A stretch of 64,000 nucleotides of DNA, from positions 1-64,000 of the forward strand of contig JACKNM010000019.1 in assembly GCA_024234875.1 (NCBI GenBank). Reading direction: 5' to 3'. The first letter of the stretch is position 1; every line of letters starts with the position of its first letter. Under the pieces are notes generated by a model. That model searched no databases and had not been told where the DNA came from. It saw nothing but the letters and a program-made list of their open reading frames with translations. The DNA comes from Ectothiorhodospiraceae bacterium (GTDB lineage Bacteria; Pseudomonadota; Gammaproteobacteria; HK1). The translations under genes and the position numbers were made by a program. Shown piece after piece: positions 32,317-43,080 of the stretch.

Positions 32317-32991
32317 ATGAGCACACAGGGTTTCCTCGATCAGCTCCTGCGCACCGCCCAGTCGGCACTCGGCTCGAGCGGGCTCACCGAGCAGCGCCAG
32401 GGCGGCGGCACCGGCCTGAGCGACCTCGGCAAGGGTGCGCTGGCCGGCGGGGCGTTGGGCCTGCTCCTCGGCAACAAGCGCCTGCGCAAGATGGGGGGCA
32501 ACGTGGCGCTCTACGGTGGTGTCGCGGCCCTCGGGGCGCTCGCCTACAAGGCGTACGGCGAGTGGCAGCGCGGCCAGGCGGGCGCCCCGGCGGCGCCTCC
32601 GCGCACCGTCGACCGTCTGCCCGGGGCGGAGGCGGAGCAGCACAGTCGGGCGATTCTGAAGGCGTTGATCGCGGCCGCGAAGGCCGACGGGCACGTCGAC
32701 GCGCGCGAGCGCGGGCTCATCGAGGACGAGATGGGACGGCTCGCCGCGAGCGATCCCCAGCTCCGCGAATGGCTCGCGGCCGAGCTCGAGCGCCCGCTGG
32801 ACCCGGCCGAGGTCGCGAGCGTCGCCAGCACCCCGGAGCTGGCGGCCGAGATGTACCTCGCGAGCCTCCTCGCGGTGGACGACCAGAGCTACATGGAGCG
32901 CGCCTACCTCGACGAGCTCGCGCGCCGCATGGGCATCGACGACGGGCTGCGCCAGCGGCTGGAAGCGCAGGTGCGCGGCATCGGAGCCTGA
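32317..32991 (+). CDS. DUF533 / TerB-like protein (YebE family)
   Basis: A 224-residue protein resembling E. coli YebE (219 residues), an inner-membrane-associated protein of unknown function. A glycine-rich hydrophobic segment lies at about 38-80 (GKGALAGGALGLLLGNKRLRKMGGNVALYGGVAALGALAYKAY), then a TerB-like helical domain (ILKALIAAAKADGHVDARERGLIEDEM; YLDELARRMGIDDGLRQRLEAQV). ATG with GGAAGAG upstream. Divergent from the denD-like gene. Stress association is known for yebE in E. coli but not shown here. Confidence 0.88.
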   Translation: MSTQGFLDQLLRTAQSALGSSGLTEQRQGGGTGLSDLGKGALAGGALGLLLGNKRLRKMGGNVALYGGVAALGALAYKAYGEWQRGQAGAPAAPPRTVDRLPGAEAEQHSRAILKALIAAAKADGHVDARERGLIEDEMGRLAASDPQLREWLAAELERPLDPAEVASVASTPELAAEMYLASLLAVDDQSYMERAYLDELARRMGIDDGLRQRLEAQVRGIGA

Positions 32992-33021
32992 CGGCAAGGC
33001 CGGGGCGCCGCGTCGCCCAGC

Positions 33022-33097
33022 GGCACCGCCTTCGGCGGAGCCAGTCGCCTACCGGCCCACCGGGGGCTGGCTCGCGCGCCAGCGCATGCCGGTCCCC
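33022..33097. repeat. REP-like hairpins, GGGGACTGGCTC family (locus a)
   Basis: A degenerate copy (GGCACCGCCTTCGGCGGAGCC at 33022-33042, half of the family unit) is followed by a 35-bp copy at 33063-33097 that begins GGGGCTGGCTC and ends ATGCCGGTCCCC. It lies 30-105 bases after the YebE-like gene and before an acyl-CoA dehydrogenase gene in the same direction. Confidence 0.75.
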
Positions 33098-33200
33098 CTC
33101 GGCCGAGGCCAGGTTGCCGGGTGACGGGACGCCGGCGCGCACTGGACTTCCGTCCGCTGCGCGGTAGCCTGTCGGACCGGAGTCGACCACGGAGCGTTGC

Positions 33201-34865
33201 ATGTCCTCAGCCGCCCTCGCCGGCGCCTCGCGCCCTCTCGCGGACCTCGCCCACCAGGCCGTCGCCGCCGCGCGCGCCTACGAGTCGGCGGCGCGCTCGG
33301 CGGCGGCGAGCGCGGTGATGCGCGACGGGCGGGTCGACGCCGCGGCTGCCGATCGTCACCAACGGTTGGTGCACGGCCTCGCCTGGATCGCGACCACCGT
33401 GCAGGCGCTCGACTGCGCCGCGGCGTGGCTCGCGTCCGGCGGCGGGACCCGCGGCGAGGCCGGCGACCTCGCGGTCCGAATCGGCTTCGGGGAGTATCTC
33501 GGGCAGCTCGTCGGCGGTGTGCCGATGTCGCAGAACGAGGTGATCCGACCGCACGAGCTGGGGCTCGCGCAGGCTGGCGCCCGTCTCGCGGGTGACGACG
33601 CGGTGGCCTGGTTCCTCACCGAGGGGAGCACCGCCGAGACCCGTGCGGCGCTGCTCGAGCGGGTGCGCGCCGGCGACACCGTGGACGACGCCCTCGGCGA
33701 CGAGACCCTCGACATGGTCCGCGACCAGCTCCGCGCCTTCGCCGCCGAGCGTATCCGACCGCATGCCCACGCCTGGCACCTCGCCGACCAGCTCATCCCC
33801 GACGCGGTGGTCGAGGAGATGGCGGGGCTCGGGGTGTTCGGGGTCTGCATCGGCGCCGAGCACGGCGGGCTCGGCCTCGGCAAGCTGGCGATGTGCGTGG
33901 TGAGCGAGGAGCTGTCGCGGGCGTGGATTGCCGCCGGCTCGCTCGGCACCCGCTCCGAGATTGCCGGTGAGCTGGTCTCGAGCGGCGGCACCGAGGCGCA
34001 GAAGGCGCGCTGGCTGCCCGGCATCGCCGCCGGCACCATCTTGCCGACCGCGGTGTTCACCGAGCCGGACATCGGGTCCGATCTCGCGAGCCTGCGCACC
34101 CGCGCCGCCCGCGACGCCGGTGGCACCTGGCGGGTGCACGGCAACAAGACCTGGATCACCCACGCCGCGCGTAGCGACCTGATGACGTTGCTGGTGCGCA
34201 CCGACCCCGCGAGCACCGGGCACGACGGGCTCTCGATGCTGCTCGCGCCGAAGCCGCGCGGCACCGACGCCGAGCCGTTTCCCGCGCCCGGCATGAGCGG
34301 CGGCGAGATTCCGGTGCTCGGCTACCGCGGGATGAAGGAGTACGAGATCGCGTTCGACGGCTTCGCGGTCGAGGCCGACGGGCTGCTCGGTGGCGTCGAG
34401 GGCCAGGGTTTTCGTCAGCTCATGCGCACCTTCGAGGGCGCCCGGGTGCAGACCGCGGCGCGCGCGGTCGGCGTCGCCTGGAACGCGTTCGACCTCGGCC
34501 TCGCCTACGCTCTCGACCGCAAGCAGTTCGGCCGGCCGATCCTCGACTTCCCCCGGGTCTCGGACAAGCTCGCGCTGATGGTCGCCGAGACGGTGCTGGC
34601 GCGAGAGCTCACCCACTTCGCCGCCCACGAGAAGGACAAGGGCCGACGCTGCGACGTCGAGGCCGGAATGGCGAAGCTGCTGGCGGCGCGCGTCGCCTGG
34701 TCCAACGCCGACACCGCGCTGCAGATCCACGGCGGCAACGGCTACTCGCTCGAGTACGAGGTGAGCCGGGTGCTCTGCGACGCGCGTATCCTCAACATCT
34801 TCGAGGGCGCGGCGGAGATCCAGGCCCACGTCATCGGGCGCGGGCTGCTGGCGCGGCGCAACTGA
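33201..34865 (+). CDS. acyl-CoA dehydrogenase, (2S)-methylsuccinyl-CoA dehydrogenase-like
   Basis: A 554-residue acyl-CoA dehydrogenase with an N-terminal extension of about 165 residues, the layout of methylsuccinyl-CoA dehydrogenase (Mcd) of the ethylmalonyl-CoA pathway. The extension contains EYLGQLVGGVPMSQNEVIRPHELGL, typical of that group. The core has FTEPDIGSDLASLRTRA, GNKTWITHAARSDLMTLLVRTD, ALDRKQFGRPILDFPRVSDKL, ALQIHGGNGYSLEYEVSRVLCDARILNIFEGAAEIQA. No other ethylmalonyl-CoA pathway gene (ccr, ecm, mch) is in the window. Good start context at 33201. Confidence 0.85.
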   Translation: MSSAALAGASRPLADLAHQAVAAARAYESAARSAAASAVMRDGRVDAAAADRHQRLVHGLAWIATTVQALDCAAAWLASGGGTRGEAGDLAVRIGFGEYLGQLVGGVPMSQNEVIRPHELGLAQAGARLAGDDAVAWFLTEGSTAETRAALLERVRAGDTVDDALGDETLDMVRDQLRAFAAERIRPHAHAWHLADQLIPDAVVEEMAGLGVFGVCIGAEHGGLGLGKLAMCVVSEELSRAWIAAGSLGTRSEIAGELVSSGGTEAQKARWLPGIAAGTILPTAVFTEPDIGSDLASLRTRAARDAGGTWRVHGNKTWITHAARSDLMTLLVRTDPASTGHDGLSMLLAPKPRGTDAEPFPAPGMSGGEIPVLGYRGMKEYEIAFDGFAVEADGLLGGVEGQGFRQLMRTFEGARVQTAARAVGVAWNAFDLGLAYALDRKQFGRPILDFPRVSDKLALMVAETVLARELTHFAAHEKDKGRRCDVEAGMAKLLAARVAWSNADTALQIHGGNGYSLEYEVSRVLCDARILNIFEGAAEIQAHVIGRGLLARRN

Positions 34866-34885
34866 GCACGCCCGGCCGCTGCATC

Positions 34886-35533
34886 GTGGCACCGCGACAC
34901 ACGAGCCCGATCCACGTCCTGCTGGTGCCCGGCGCCGACGGGCGCCCCTTCCCCGAGGATCGTGCCGAGGCCGCATCGCGTGGGGTCGTGGTCCACGAGA
35001 TGACGCTGCCGGCGATCACCGGCCATCCGATCGACGCCCGTCTGCGTTACTTCGACGCGGTCGGCGCGGACATCGAGCGCCGCGTCGCCGCCATCCGCTC
35101 GGCGGCGCCGGGCGCGCAGGTGCACGCCATCGGGCGCAACCACGGCGGCAGCCTGCTCGCCCACGCCGTCGCCCGCGGCGCGCGGGTCGACGCGATGGTC
35201 CTCCCCGGCGTGATCCCGGAGCTGAGCACGTTCCGCCTGCGCAGCGAGCACCCCTCGGCCCGCGCCTTCCGCGAGGCCCTCGGGACGCCAGAGGCGGTGG
35301 CGCGGATCGCCGAGCTGCGGCCACACGACCTGACGACCTCGCTCCTCACCGTCGTCCACTGCCGCATCCTGCTCCAGGTCGGTGCCGACGACCCGTGGCT
35401 GGACGCCGCCTCGCACGCCGTCTTTCGCGTGCTTGCGGACAGCCACCAGGTCTCCTGGCACGACGACGACCACGCGATGGTCGCGCCGGCGACCCTGGCC
35501 GAGCGCTGGGCGTTCCTCGCCGGGTCGGTCTGA
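34886..35533 (+). CDS. alpha/beta-hydrolase-fold protein lacking the nucleophile serine
   Basis: A 215-residue protein that fits a small alpha/beta hydrolase: opening strand HVLLVPGADG, elbow region HAIGRNHGGSLLAHA, late strand ILLQVGADDPW with an acidic residue, and a terminal His in WHDDDHAMV. The elbow that should be GxSxG is GRNHG (83-87), with Asn85 in place of Ser, so ordinary serine hydrolysis is unlikely. GTG start 20 bases after the acyl-CoA dehydrogenase stop, suggesting cotranscription. Function unknown. Confidence 0.62.
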   Translation: MAPRHTSPIHVLLVPGADGRPFPEDRAEAASRGVVVHEMTLPAITGHPIDARLRYFDAVGADIERRVAAIRSAAPGAQVHAIGRNHGGSLLAHAVARGARVDAMVLPGVIPELSTFRLRSEHPSARAFREALGTPEAVARIAELRPHDLTTSLLTVVHCRILLQVGADDPWLDAASHAVFRVLADSHQVSWHDDDHAMVAPATLAERWAFLAGSV

Positions 35534-35600
35534 TCCACGGCGGACGAGATCGAGCTGGTACCCTTCGGGGCAGCTCGACCCACCCGATCGGAGACCCACC

Positions 35601-35945
35601 ATGCTCCCAACTCGCCATGCCGCGGCCGTGCTGGTCGCGGCCACGCTGCTCACCGGCTGCACCCAGGAGTCGCAGAACAAGATCGGCCGCGCGATCCAGA
35701 ACTGGACCGGCACCAACGGGGTGCTCGAGGTCTATGCCGGCGAGCGGCTGGTGAAGCGCTTCCTGTCCATCGACAAGCTCTCGACCGCGGCCGGGACCAG
35801 CGACGGTGGGGTGCGTCCGTATCGCTTCGGCTACGGCGTCCTCGACGAGAACCTGAACGGGACCGTGGACGCCGACGAGCGCAAGGTCTACTTCGAGATC
35901 AGCGACTACTCGACGGCCTACGTGTTCCACGCCAGCCCGCGCTGA
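35601..35945 (+). CDS. small lipoprotein, unknown function
   Basis: A 114-residue predicted lipoprotein: signal AAAVLVAATLLTGC with the lipobox LTGC (Cys about 20) followed by TQE, so outer-membrane retention is expected under the +2 rule. The mature part (NGVLEVYAGERLVKRFLSIDKLSTAAGT...VDADERKVYFEISDYSTAYVFH) has no recognised domain; it includes a calcium-loop-like DENLNGTVDADE. It stands 67 bases after the preceding gene and converges on the secreted hydrolase gene. Confidence 0.75.
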   Translation: MLPTRHAAAVLVAATLLTGCTQESQNKIGRAIQNWTGTNGVLEVYAGERLVKRFLSIDKLSTAAGTSDGGVRPYRFGYGVLDENLNGTVDADERKVYFEISDYSTAYVFHASPR

Positions 35946-35960
35946 CGCGCCGCGGCGGCA

Positions 35961-36911
35961 TCAGCGGCGGCCGGCTCTCTTGCCACCGGCCGTCATCGTG
36001 GCGAGTGGCCGCGGTCGTGCGAGGAGGAAGGCGAGCGCCCGCTCGACCAGACCGGCGCGGCGCGCGCAGTCGCCGAACGAGTGGCCGCAGCCGTCGAGGG
36101 TGGCGAACTCGAACGCGGTGTCGAGGCCGGCGGTGCGCGCGGCGCTGCGCATGGCCGCCACCCAGTGCCGTCCGCGCTCCACGCGGGTGCGGCCCTGCTG
36201 GCGGTCGATGTGCCGCGATCGGTTGAATGCGCCGTCACGCCGCGTGTCGTCGGCACCCACCAACACCATCGACGGGATGCGCAGGAATGCCTCGGGGTCG
36301 AAGCCCGAGCCCGCAATCCCGCGCGGATAGGCCACGCCCGGGTCGGGGAAGGTGTACCAGCCGGGGGCGCCGAGGACGAGGCGGCGCACGCGCTGCGGCG
36401 TGTGCATCGCGAAGCGGTGCGCGAACTGGGCGCCGCCGGAGAAGCCGAACAGGTCGATCGCCTCGGTGTCGGCTCCGGTGCGCGCGGCGACGTCGTCGAG
36501 GATGCGAAGCAGCGCCGTCTCGGGTCGCTCGCCCGTGCCCGCTCCGAGACGTTGGAAGCCGGGAAAGCGGGTGGCGGAGTACACCGGGGCCACCACCACG
36601 ACCCCTCGCGCCGCCGCGGTTTCCCCGAAACGGCTCGCGTGCTCGCGCGCGTTGCGCGAGATGCCGTGCACCGAGACCAGCACCGGCGCGCCCGCGGCAT
36701 CGGCGGACGGGAGACGCAGATAGTACGGGTAGCGCCCGGCGTCGCGGGTCGTGCACGCGATGGTCCGACCCGCGGGCAGCGGCGCCGGACCGTCGCAGCG
36801 CGCGGGGGCAGCTCCCGCCGCCGCCGTGACGACCGCCAGGAGCGTGCATCCGAGCAGCCCCCGGAGCGCGCCGCCGGCGACTCCGCGACGAGATGTTGGG
36901 CGTCCTGGCAT
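35961..36911 (-). CDS. secreted alpha/beta hydrolase, paralogue of the 18.5-kb hydrolase
   Basis: A 316-residue hydrolase with an N-terminal signal peptide (RRGVAGGALRGLLGCTLLAVVTAAAGAAPA). Visible: VSVHGISRNAREH, elbow LFGFSGGAQFAHRF (Ser about 158), GWYTFPD, VGADDTRRDG and DGCGHSFGDCARRAGL with the catalytic His. It aligns well with the cytoplasmic protein at 18497-19330, so a duplication and relocalisation is likely. Members of this broad group include esterases and polyester depolymerases; substrate unknown. Confidence 0.8.
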   Translation of the reverse strand: MPGRPTSRRGVAGGALRGLLGCTLLAVVTAAAGAAPARCDGPAPLPAGRTIACTTRDAGRYPYYLRLPSADAAGAPVLVSVHGISRNAREHASRFGETAAARGVVVVAPVYSATRFPGFQRLGAGTGERPETALLRILDDVAARTGADTEAIDLFGFSGGAQFAHRFAMHTPQRVRRLVLGAPGWYTFPDPGVAYPRGIAGSGFDPEAFLRIPSMVLVGADDTRRDGAFNRSRHIDRQQGRTRVERGRHWVAAMRSAARTAGLDTAFEFATLDGCGHSFGDCARRAGLVERALAFLLARPRPLATMTAGGKRAGRR

Positions 36912-37006
36912 CGCGCGACCCGTGGCTGGGGCGCGCATCCTACAGCGGCGCGACGTCCACCGGCACGCGCCGTGACGGTGGCCGCCCACGCTCCGGGCCA
37001 GGGCGC

Positions 37007-38605
37007 TCAGTCGTGGGCGGCCTCGCGAGCGCGTCGGCGGCGCATCGACCAGCCGACCGCGAAGCCGGCGATCAGGAGCGGTCCACCGGAGAGCGCGAGC
37101 CCTCGCAGGGACTCGAGGTCGGGCAGGCCGACCCGCCGTGCCCGGGCCCCCTCGATGCTCGCCGGCGGCTCCATCCCGGGGGCCGCATCCTCGACGATGG
37201 CGCGCAATCGTGACAGCTCCGCGTCACGTTCGGAGATTTTCGATTCCAGCTCGCGAATCGCGACGTCCAGCCGCGAGATTCGAGCCCGCTGTGCCGCGAG
37301 CTCGAGCGACCGCGCCCGCAGCTCCGTCTCCAGCCGCCCGACCAGTGGCGCCAGCGCCACCTCTCGCGACTCGGCCAGCGCCGCGTCCGTGACCGGTCCC
37401 GCGAGGGCACTCGGTGCAGGCGCGGGCTCGAGTCTCGGTTCCGGCGGCGGTACCTCGGCGATGTCCTCGACCGGCGCGGATGGTGGGCGTGGTGCCGGCT
37501 CCACCGGCGCCCGTGCGATCGGCGCCGGTCGCCCGGTCGGGGCTGCGGTGCGCAGCGCAGGGCCGTCCTCGCCGTGCCCCGCCGTGGCTTCCCGTCGGCT
37601 GACGGTCGCGGCGGGCGGGGCGGTGGTCGCTCGATCCCGGCGCGTCTCGGTATCCGGACGCCGCTCGCTGGCTGCGACCGGAACCTCGCCGAGCGCTCGG
37701 GCGACCGCCTCGGGCGAGGGCAGGAACTCGGCCTCCGCCCGGGCGTTCGAGCGTTCGGTGGTGGCGGTTCCGGTCCCGCTCGGCGTGTCGTGCGTGACGG
37801 TGGTATCGCCCGGTGCCGGTTGCGCGCCGTTGCGCGCGAGCGCGACCGGTGCCGCCCCGCCACGTAGCCAGGCCCGCGCCCTGGACGACGAGACCGCGGC
37901 CGCGGCGTCGACGCCAGGCACGGTGAGCGCGGCGCCGGCGCGCAGCGTCTCCACCCCGTCACCGGCGAAGGCATCGGGGTTGGCCACGAACAACGCCCAG
38001 GCCATCTGCGAGCCCGCCACCCGGGTGCCGGCGGCGATGGCGGTGCCGATCTCCCACAGGGTCTGGCCGGACCCGACGCGCACCACCGTGCCGGGGGCGG
38101 CACCGGCCAGCGCCGGGCTCGGGGGCTGCTTCGCTGCCGGGGCCACGCTCTGGCGCCTCGGCTCGGCTGCCGGGCGCCGGGCGATGGGTGCCGACCGATC
38201 GCGCCCGAGCGCCGCGCCGCGGTAGCTCGGGGGGTCGAGCATCAGGGTGTACTCGCGGGCGACCTGCCCCGACGGGGCGCGGGCCACGATCCTGAAGCCG
38301 GCGACCGGCTCGCGAACGGGTTGATCGGTCTCGAGCCGAAGCACCAGCTCGCGCGAGATGCTCGCGTCCGGCCCGGACTCGAGCCGCCGTAGCAGGGGCA
38401 GCGCGGGCATGCCCTCGGCCGGCTGGACGGCGATGTCGATGAGCTCGCTCGCGTCACCCTCGCTGGCGCGCAGGGTGATGCTGGCCTCCAGGGGCTCGCC
38501 GAGGTGCGAGCTCACCGACAGCGGGCCGAGGGCGATGGCCGCGGCCGCCGCCGGCTGTAGCGCCAGAGCCGTCGCGACGGCCAGCGCGGTGGGTCGAGTG
38601 GGCAT
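37007..38605 (-). CDS. FimV-like protein
   Basis: A 532-residue protein of the FimV/HubP type, polar scaffold proteins for pili and chemosensory systems. After a signal peptide it has the FimV N-terminal domain (LGPLSVSSHLGEPLEASITLRAS), a LysM-like segment (VRVGSGQTLWEIGTAI), a long Pro/Ala/Arg-rich linker, a coiled-coil stretch (LVGRLETELRARSLELAAQRARISRLDVAIRELESKISERDAELSRL) and one C-terminal transmembrane helix. The cytoplasmic TPR/C-terminal FimV domain is missing, so it is a shortened member. ATG at 38605. Confidence 0.82.
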   Translation of the reverse strand: MPTRPTALAVATALALQPAAAAAIALGPLSVSSHLGEPLEASITLRASEGDASELIDIAVQPAEGMPALPLLRRLESGPDASISRELVLRLETDQPVREPVAGFRIVARAPSGQVAREYTLMLDPPSYRGAALGRDRSAPIARRPAAEPRRQSVAPAAKQPPSPALAGAAPGTVVRVGSGQTLWEIGTAIAAGTRVAGSQMAWALFVANPDAFAGDGVETLRAGAALTVPGVDAAAAVSSSRARAWLRGGAAPVALARNGAQPAPGDTTVTHDTPSGTGTATTERSNARAEAEFLPSPEAVARALGEVPVAASERRPDTETRRDRATTAPPAATVSRREATAGHGEDGPALRTAAPTGRPAPIARAPVEPAPRPPSAPVEDIAEVPPPEPRLEPAPAPSALAGPVTDAALAESREVALAPLVGRLETELRARSLELAAQRARISRLDVAIRELESKISERDAELSRLRAIVEDAAPGMEPPASIEGARARRVGLPDLESLRGLALSGGPLLIAGFAVGWSMRRRRAREAAHD

Positions 38606-38734
38606 CCTCACGTGCGTACCGCTTCGTTTCCGTCCGTGTCGGGATTCCGGAGATCCCCGCGTCGAGGGGATGCCAGCACGAACCGTGCCAGGCCTTGCCG
38701 GGCCGTGGGATCAATGAGTTGCGAGGTGATCAGT

Positions 38735-38811
38735 GTCAAGAAACCGATTCCTGGCGCGGTTTTGACGGCGATGGGATCAGGGGGCGTCAAGAAGCCGACG
38801 CCCGGGCGCGG
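38735..38811. repeat. two imperfect direct copies of a roughly 26-bp unit
   Basis: GTCAAGAAACCGATTCC...GCGCGG at 38735-38759 and GTCAAGAAGCCGACGCCC...GCGCGG at 38786-38811, both preceded by GATCAG; the period is about 51 bp. It fills the spacer between the ygiQ stop and the fimV start. The small ORFs here are low-complexity translations of the repeat. Confidence 0.6.
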
Positions 38812-38817
38812 CGAATT

Positions 38818-41040
<2,223 letters not shown>

Positions 41041-41116
41041 GTCGGTGCGTCGCGTCGGGGGAAGCGCCAATGCTACGTCCCCGGCCGCCGGGCGGCCACG
41101 GCGGGCCGCGCCTACA

Positions 41117-42784
41117 TCAGCGCGTGACGTCGCCCTGCGACGGCGGCCGCTTGACCAGGTGCCAGATGCTCGGCACCTGCTCGATCGGCACCGAGATGAG
41201 GGCCGGCTCGTCGGCGGCCAGGAAGCGCTCGAGCGCCGATTGCAGCTCCGCGCCGTCGCGCGCCTCCTCCGCCGCCATGCCGTACGAGCGGGCCATGGCG
41301 ACGAAGTCCGGGTTGGTGAGGTCGACACCGATGTGGCGGCCGCCGAAGCTCTCGGCCTGGATCGTGCGCACGTTGCCGTAGCTCGAGTTGTCGAGCACCA
41401 CCGTCACCACCGGGATGCGGTGGTGCACCGCGGTGGCCAACTCCTGCACCGTGAACATGAAGCCGCCGTCACCGCAGATCGCGACCACCTTGCGATCGGG
41501 GTTGGCGAGCTTGGCGCCGAGCGCGGCCGGCAGGCCGTAGCCGAGCGTCGCCTGGTATCCCGGACCGAGCATGGTGCGCGGGTGGTAGACCGGGAAGCTG
41601 AAACGCGTGAACGAGCCGAGCTGGGTGACGTCGGCGACCAGGATGCCGTCGCGCGGGAGCGCGGCGCGCAGCGCGCGGGCGAGCTCGGGCAGCGGGCCCA
41701 GCGCGCCGAGGTTCGCGAGCATGTCCGCCCGGGCCGCCTCGCAGTGGGCGAGGAAGGCGTCGCGCGCCGGCGCATCGCCGCCCGGCAGGGCCTCGAGGAT
41801 GGCTGCGATCCCGGCGGCGGCGGTGGTCACCAGGGCGATCGTCGGGCGACGTGGCTTCATCACCTGCAGCGGGTCGGCATCGATCCGGATCACCTCGACC
41901 TCGCGCTCGCGCCCCCAGGCGAGCGCCGTCGACAGGAACCGCGTGCCGACCGCGAGCACCACGTCGACCTGCTCCCAGATCTCCTGCCCGGACAGGATGT
42001 CGTAGGACAGGGGGCTCTCGTCGGAGAGCACGCCGCGACCGTTCATCGTCGCCACCACCGGGGCGCGCAGGCGCTCGGCCAGCGCGCGGACCTCGGCCTC
42101 GGCGCCGAACGCCCCGCCGCCGACGAAGATCGCGGGGCAGCGCGCGCGGGCGAGCCGGGCCGCGGCGTCGCGGACCCGTGCCGGGTCCGGCCGCGGTGGC
42201 TCGTACGCCGGGGCGCGCACGATGGGCCCGACCGGCGCGCTGGCGGCGAAGTGGTCCGGCGCCATCTCCACGATCGCGGGCTGCTTGCGGCCGCCGTGCA
42301 TCGCTCGGAAGGCATCGGCGATGAGCTGTGGCACCTCAGACGGATGATCGGCGCGCTCGGCGAACTCGACCACCCCGCGCGACATCGCGAGCTGGTCGCG
42401 CAGCTCGTGGGCGATGCCGTAGTTGAGACCGATCTGGTAGGAGGGGATCTGCCCGGTGATGCCGAGCACCGGCGTGTTGCAGGCGACCGCGGTCGACACC
42501 GCGGCCATCGCATTCAGCAGTCCCGGCCCCGGCACCACCGCGAACACCCCGGTGCGCTCGCTCGACTGCGCGTAGCCCATCGCCATGAACGCCGAGCCCT
42601 GCTCGTGGCGGGTGTGCACGAGCCGTATCTGGTTGCTCCGCGCGTGGAACGCGTCGTAGAGCGGATCGAGCTGGATCCCCGGGATGCCGAACACGGTGTC
42701 GACGCCGTGCTCGATCAGCGCCTCGACCATCGCCTGCCCGCCGGTCATGGTGCGGGTGTCCCGGCCCGTGTGCCCGTCGCTCAT
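41117..42784 (-). CDS. thiamine-pyrophosphate enzyme, acetolactate-synthase-like
   Basis: A 555-residue TPP enzyme with the three-domain layout. The activating glutamate is in RHEQGSAFMAMGYAQSS; the TPP/Mg motif is GDGGFMFTVQELATAVHHRIPVVTVVLDNSSYGN. Overall it resembles IlvB-like decarboxylases and benzoylformate/oxalyl-type enzymes more than the biosynthetic acetolactate synthase, and no small subunit (ilvN) is present. It follows a small membrane protein by 16 bases. Product not assignable from sequence alone. Confidence 0.88.
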   Translation of the reverse strand: MSDGHTGRDTRTMTGGQAMVEALIEHGVDTVFGIPGIQLDPLYDAFHARSNQIRLVHTRHEQGSAFMAMGYAQSSERTGVFAVVPGPGLLNAMAAVSTAVACNTPVLGITGQIPSYQIGLNYGIAHELRDQLAMSRGVVEFAERADHPSEVPQLIADAFRAMHGGRKQPAIVEMAPDHFAASAPVGPIVRAPAYEPPRPDPARVRDAAARLARARCPAIFVGGGAFGAEAEVRALAERLRAPVVATMNGRGVLSDESPLSYDILSGQEIWEQVDVVLAVGTRFLSTALAWGREREVEVIRIDADPLQVMKPRRPTIALVTTAAAGIAAILEALPGGDAPARDAFLAHCEAARADMLANLGALGPLPELARALRAALPRDGILVADVTQLGSFTRFSFPVYHPRTMLGPGYQATLGYGLPAALGAKLANPDRKVVAICGDGGFMFTVQELATAVHHRIPVVTVVLDNSSYGNVRTIQAESFGGRHIGVDLTNPDFVAMARSYGMAAEEARDGAELQSALERFLAADEPALISVPIEQVPSIWHLVKRPPSQGDVTR

Positions 42785-42800
42785 CGTCCCCCCCTCGTGC

Positions 42801-43028
42801 TCAGCGACCGCCTCGGGTGAGATACCCGAGGGCGACCGCGGCCACCGCGACCACCACCCCGAGTGCGGTCATCTTCATCACCACGTCGCCGGCGGTGGCG
42901 AGCGAGATCAGCTCGAACACCGCCAGTGCCGCCACCACCGCGAGCGTGCCGATCACCACCGTGCCGATCACCTTGAGCGTGCCGGACACGCCCGACGGCA
43001 GCCGCGAATCCCCGCCCTCGCCCTTCAT
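42801..43028 (-). CDS. small two-helix membrane protein
   Basis: A 75-residue hypothetical protein with two predicted transmembrane segments (TLKVIGTVVIGTLAVVAALAVFELI and VVMKMTALGVVVAVAAVALGYL). No family recognised. The ATG at 43028 is preferred; an upstream start adds nine residues. It lies between the D-aminoacylase and TPP-enzyme genes with short gaps, so it is probably in their operon. Confidence 0.6.
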   Translation of the reverse strand: MKGEGGDSRLPSGVSGTLKVIGTVVIGTLAVVAALAVFELISLATAGDVVMKMTALGVVVAVAAVALGYLTRGGR

Positions 43029-43080
43029 CGCGCGTGCTCCTGCTCGGATCCGCAACGCGCCGAGTATGCACCAGGGCGGT

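Noticed and set aside
38608..38790. 60-codon minus-strand ORF between ygiQ and fimV
   Set aside because: It translates the direct repeat and the fimV upstream region; no ribosome site and no domain.
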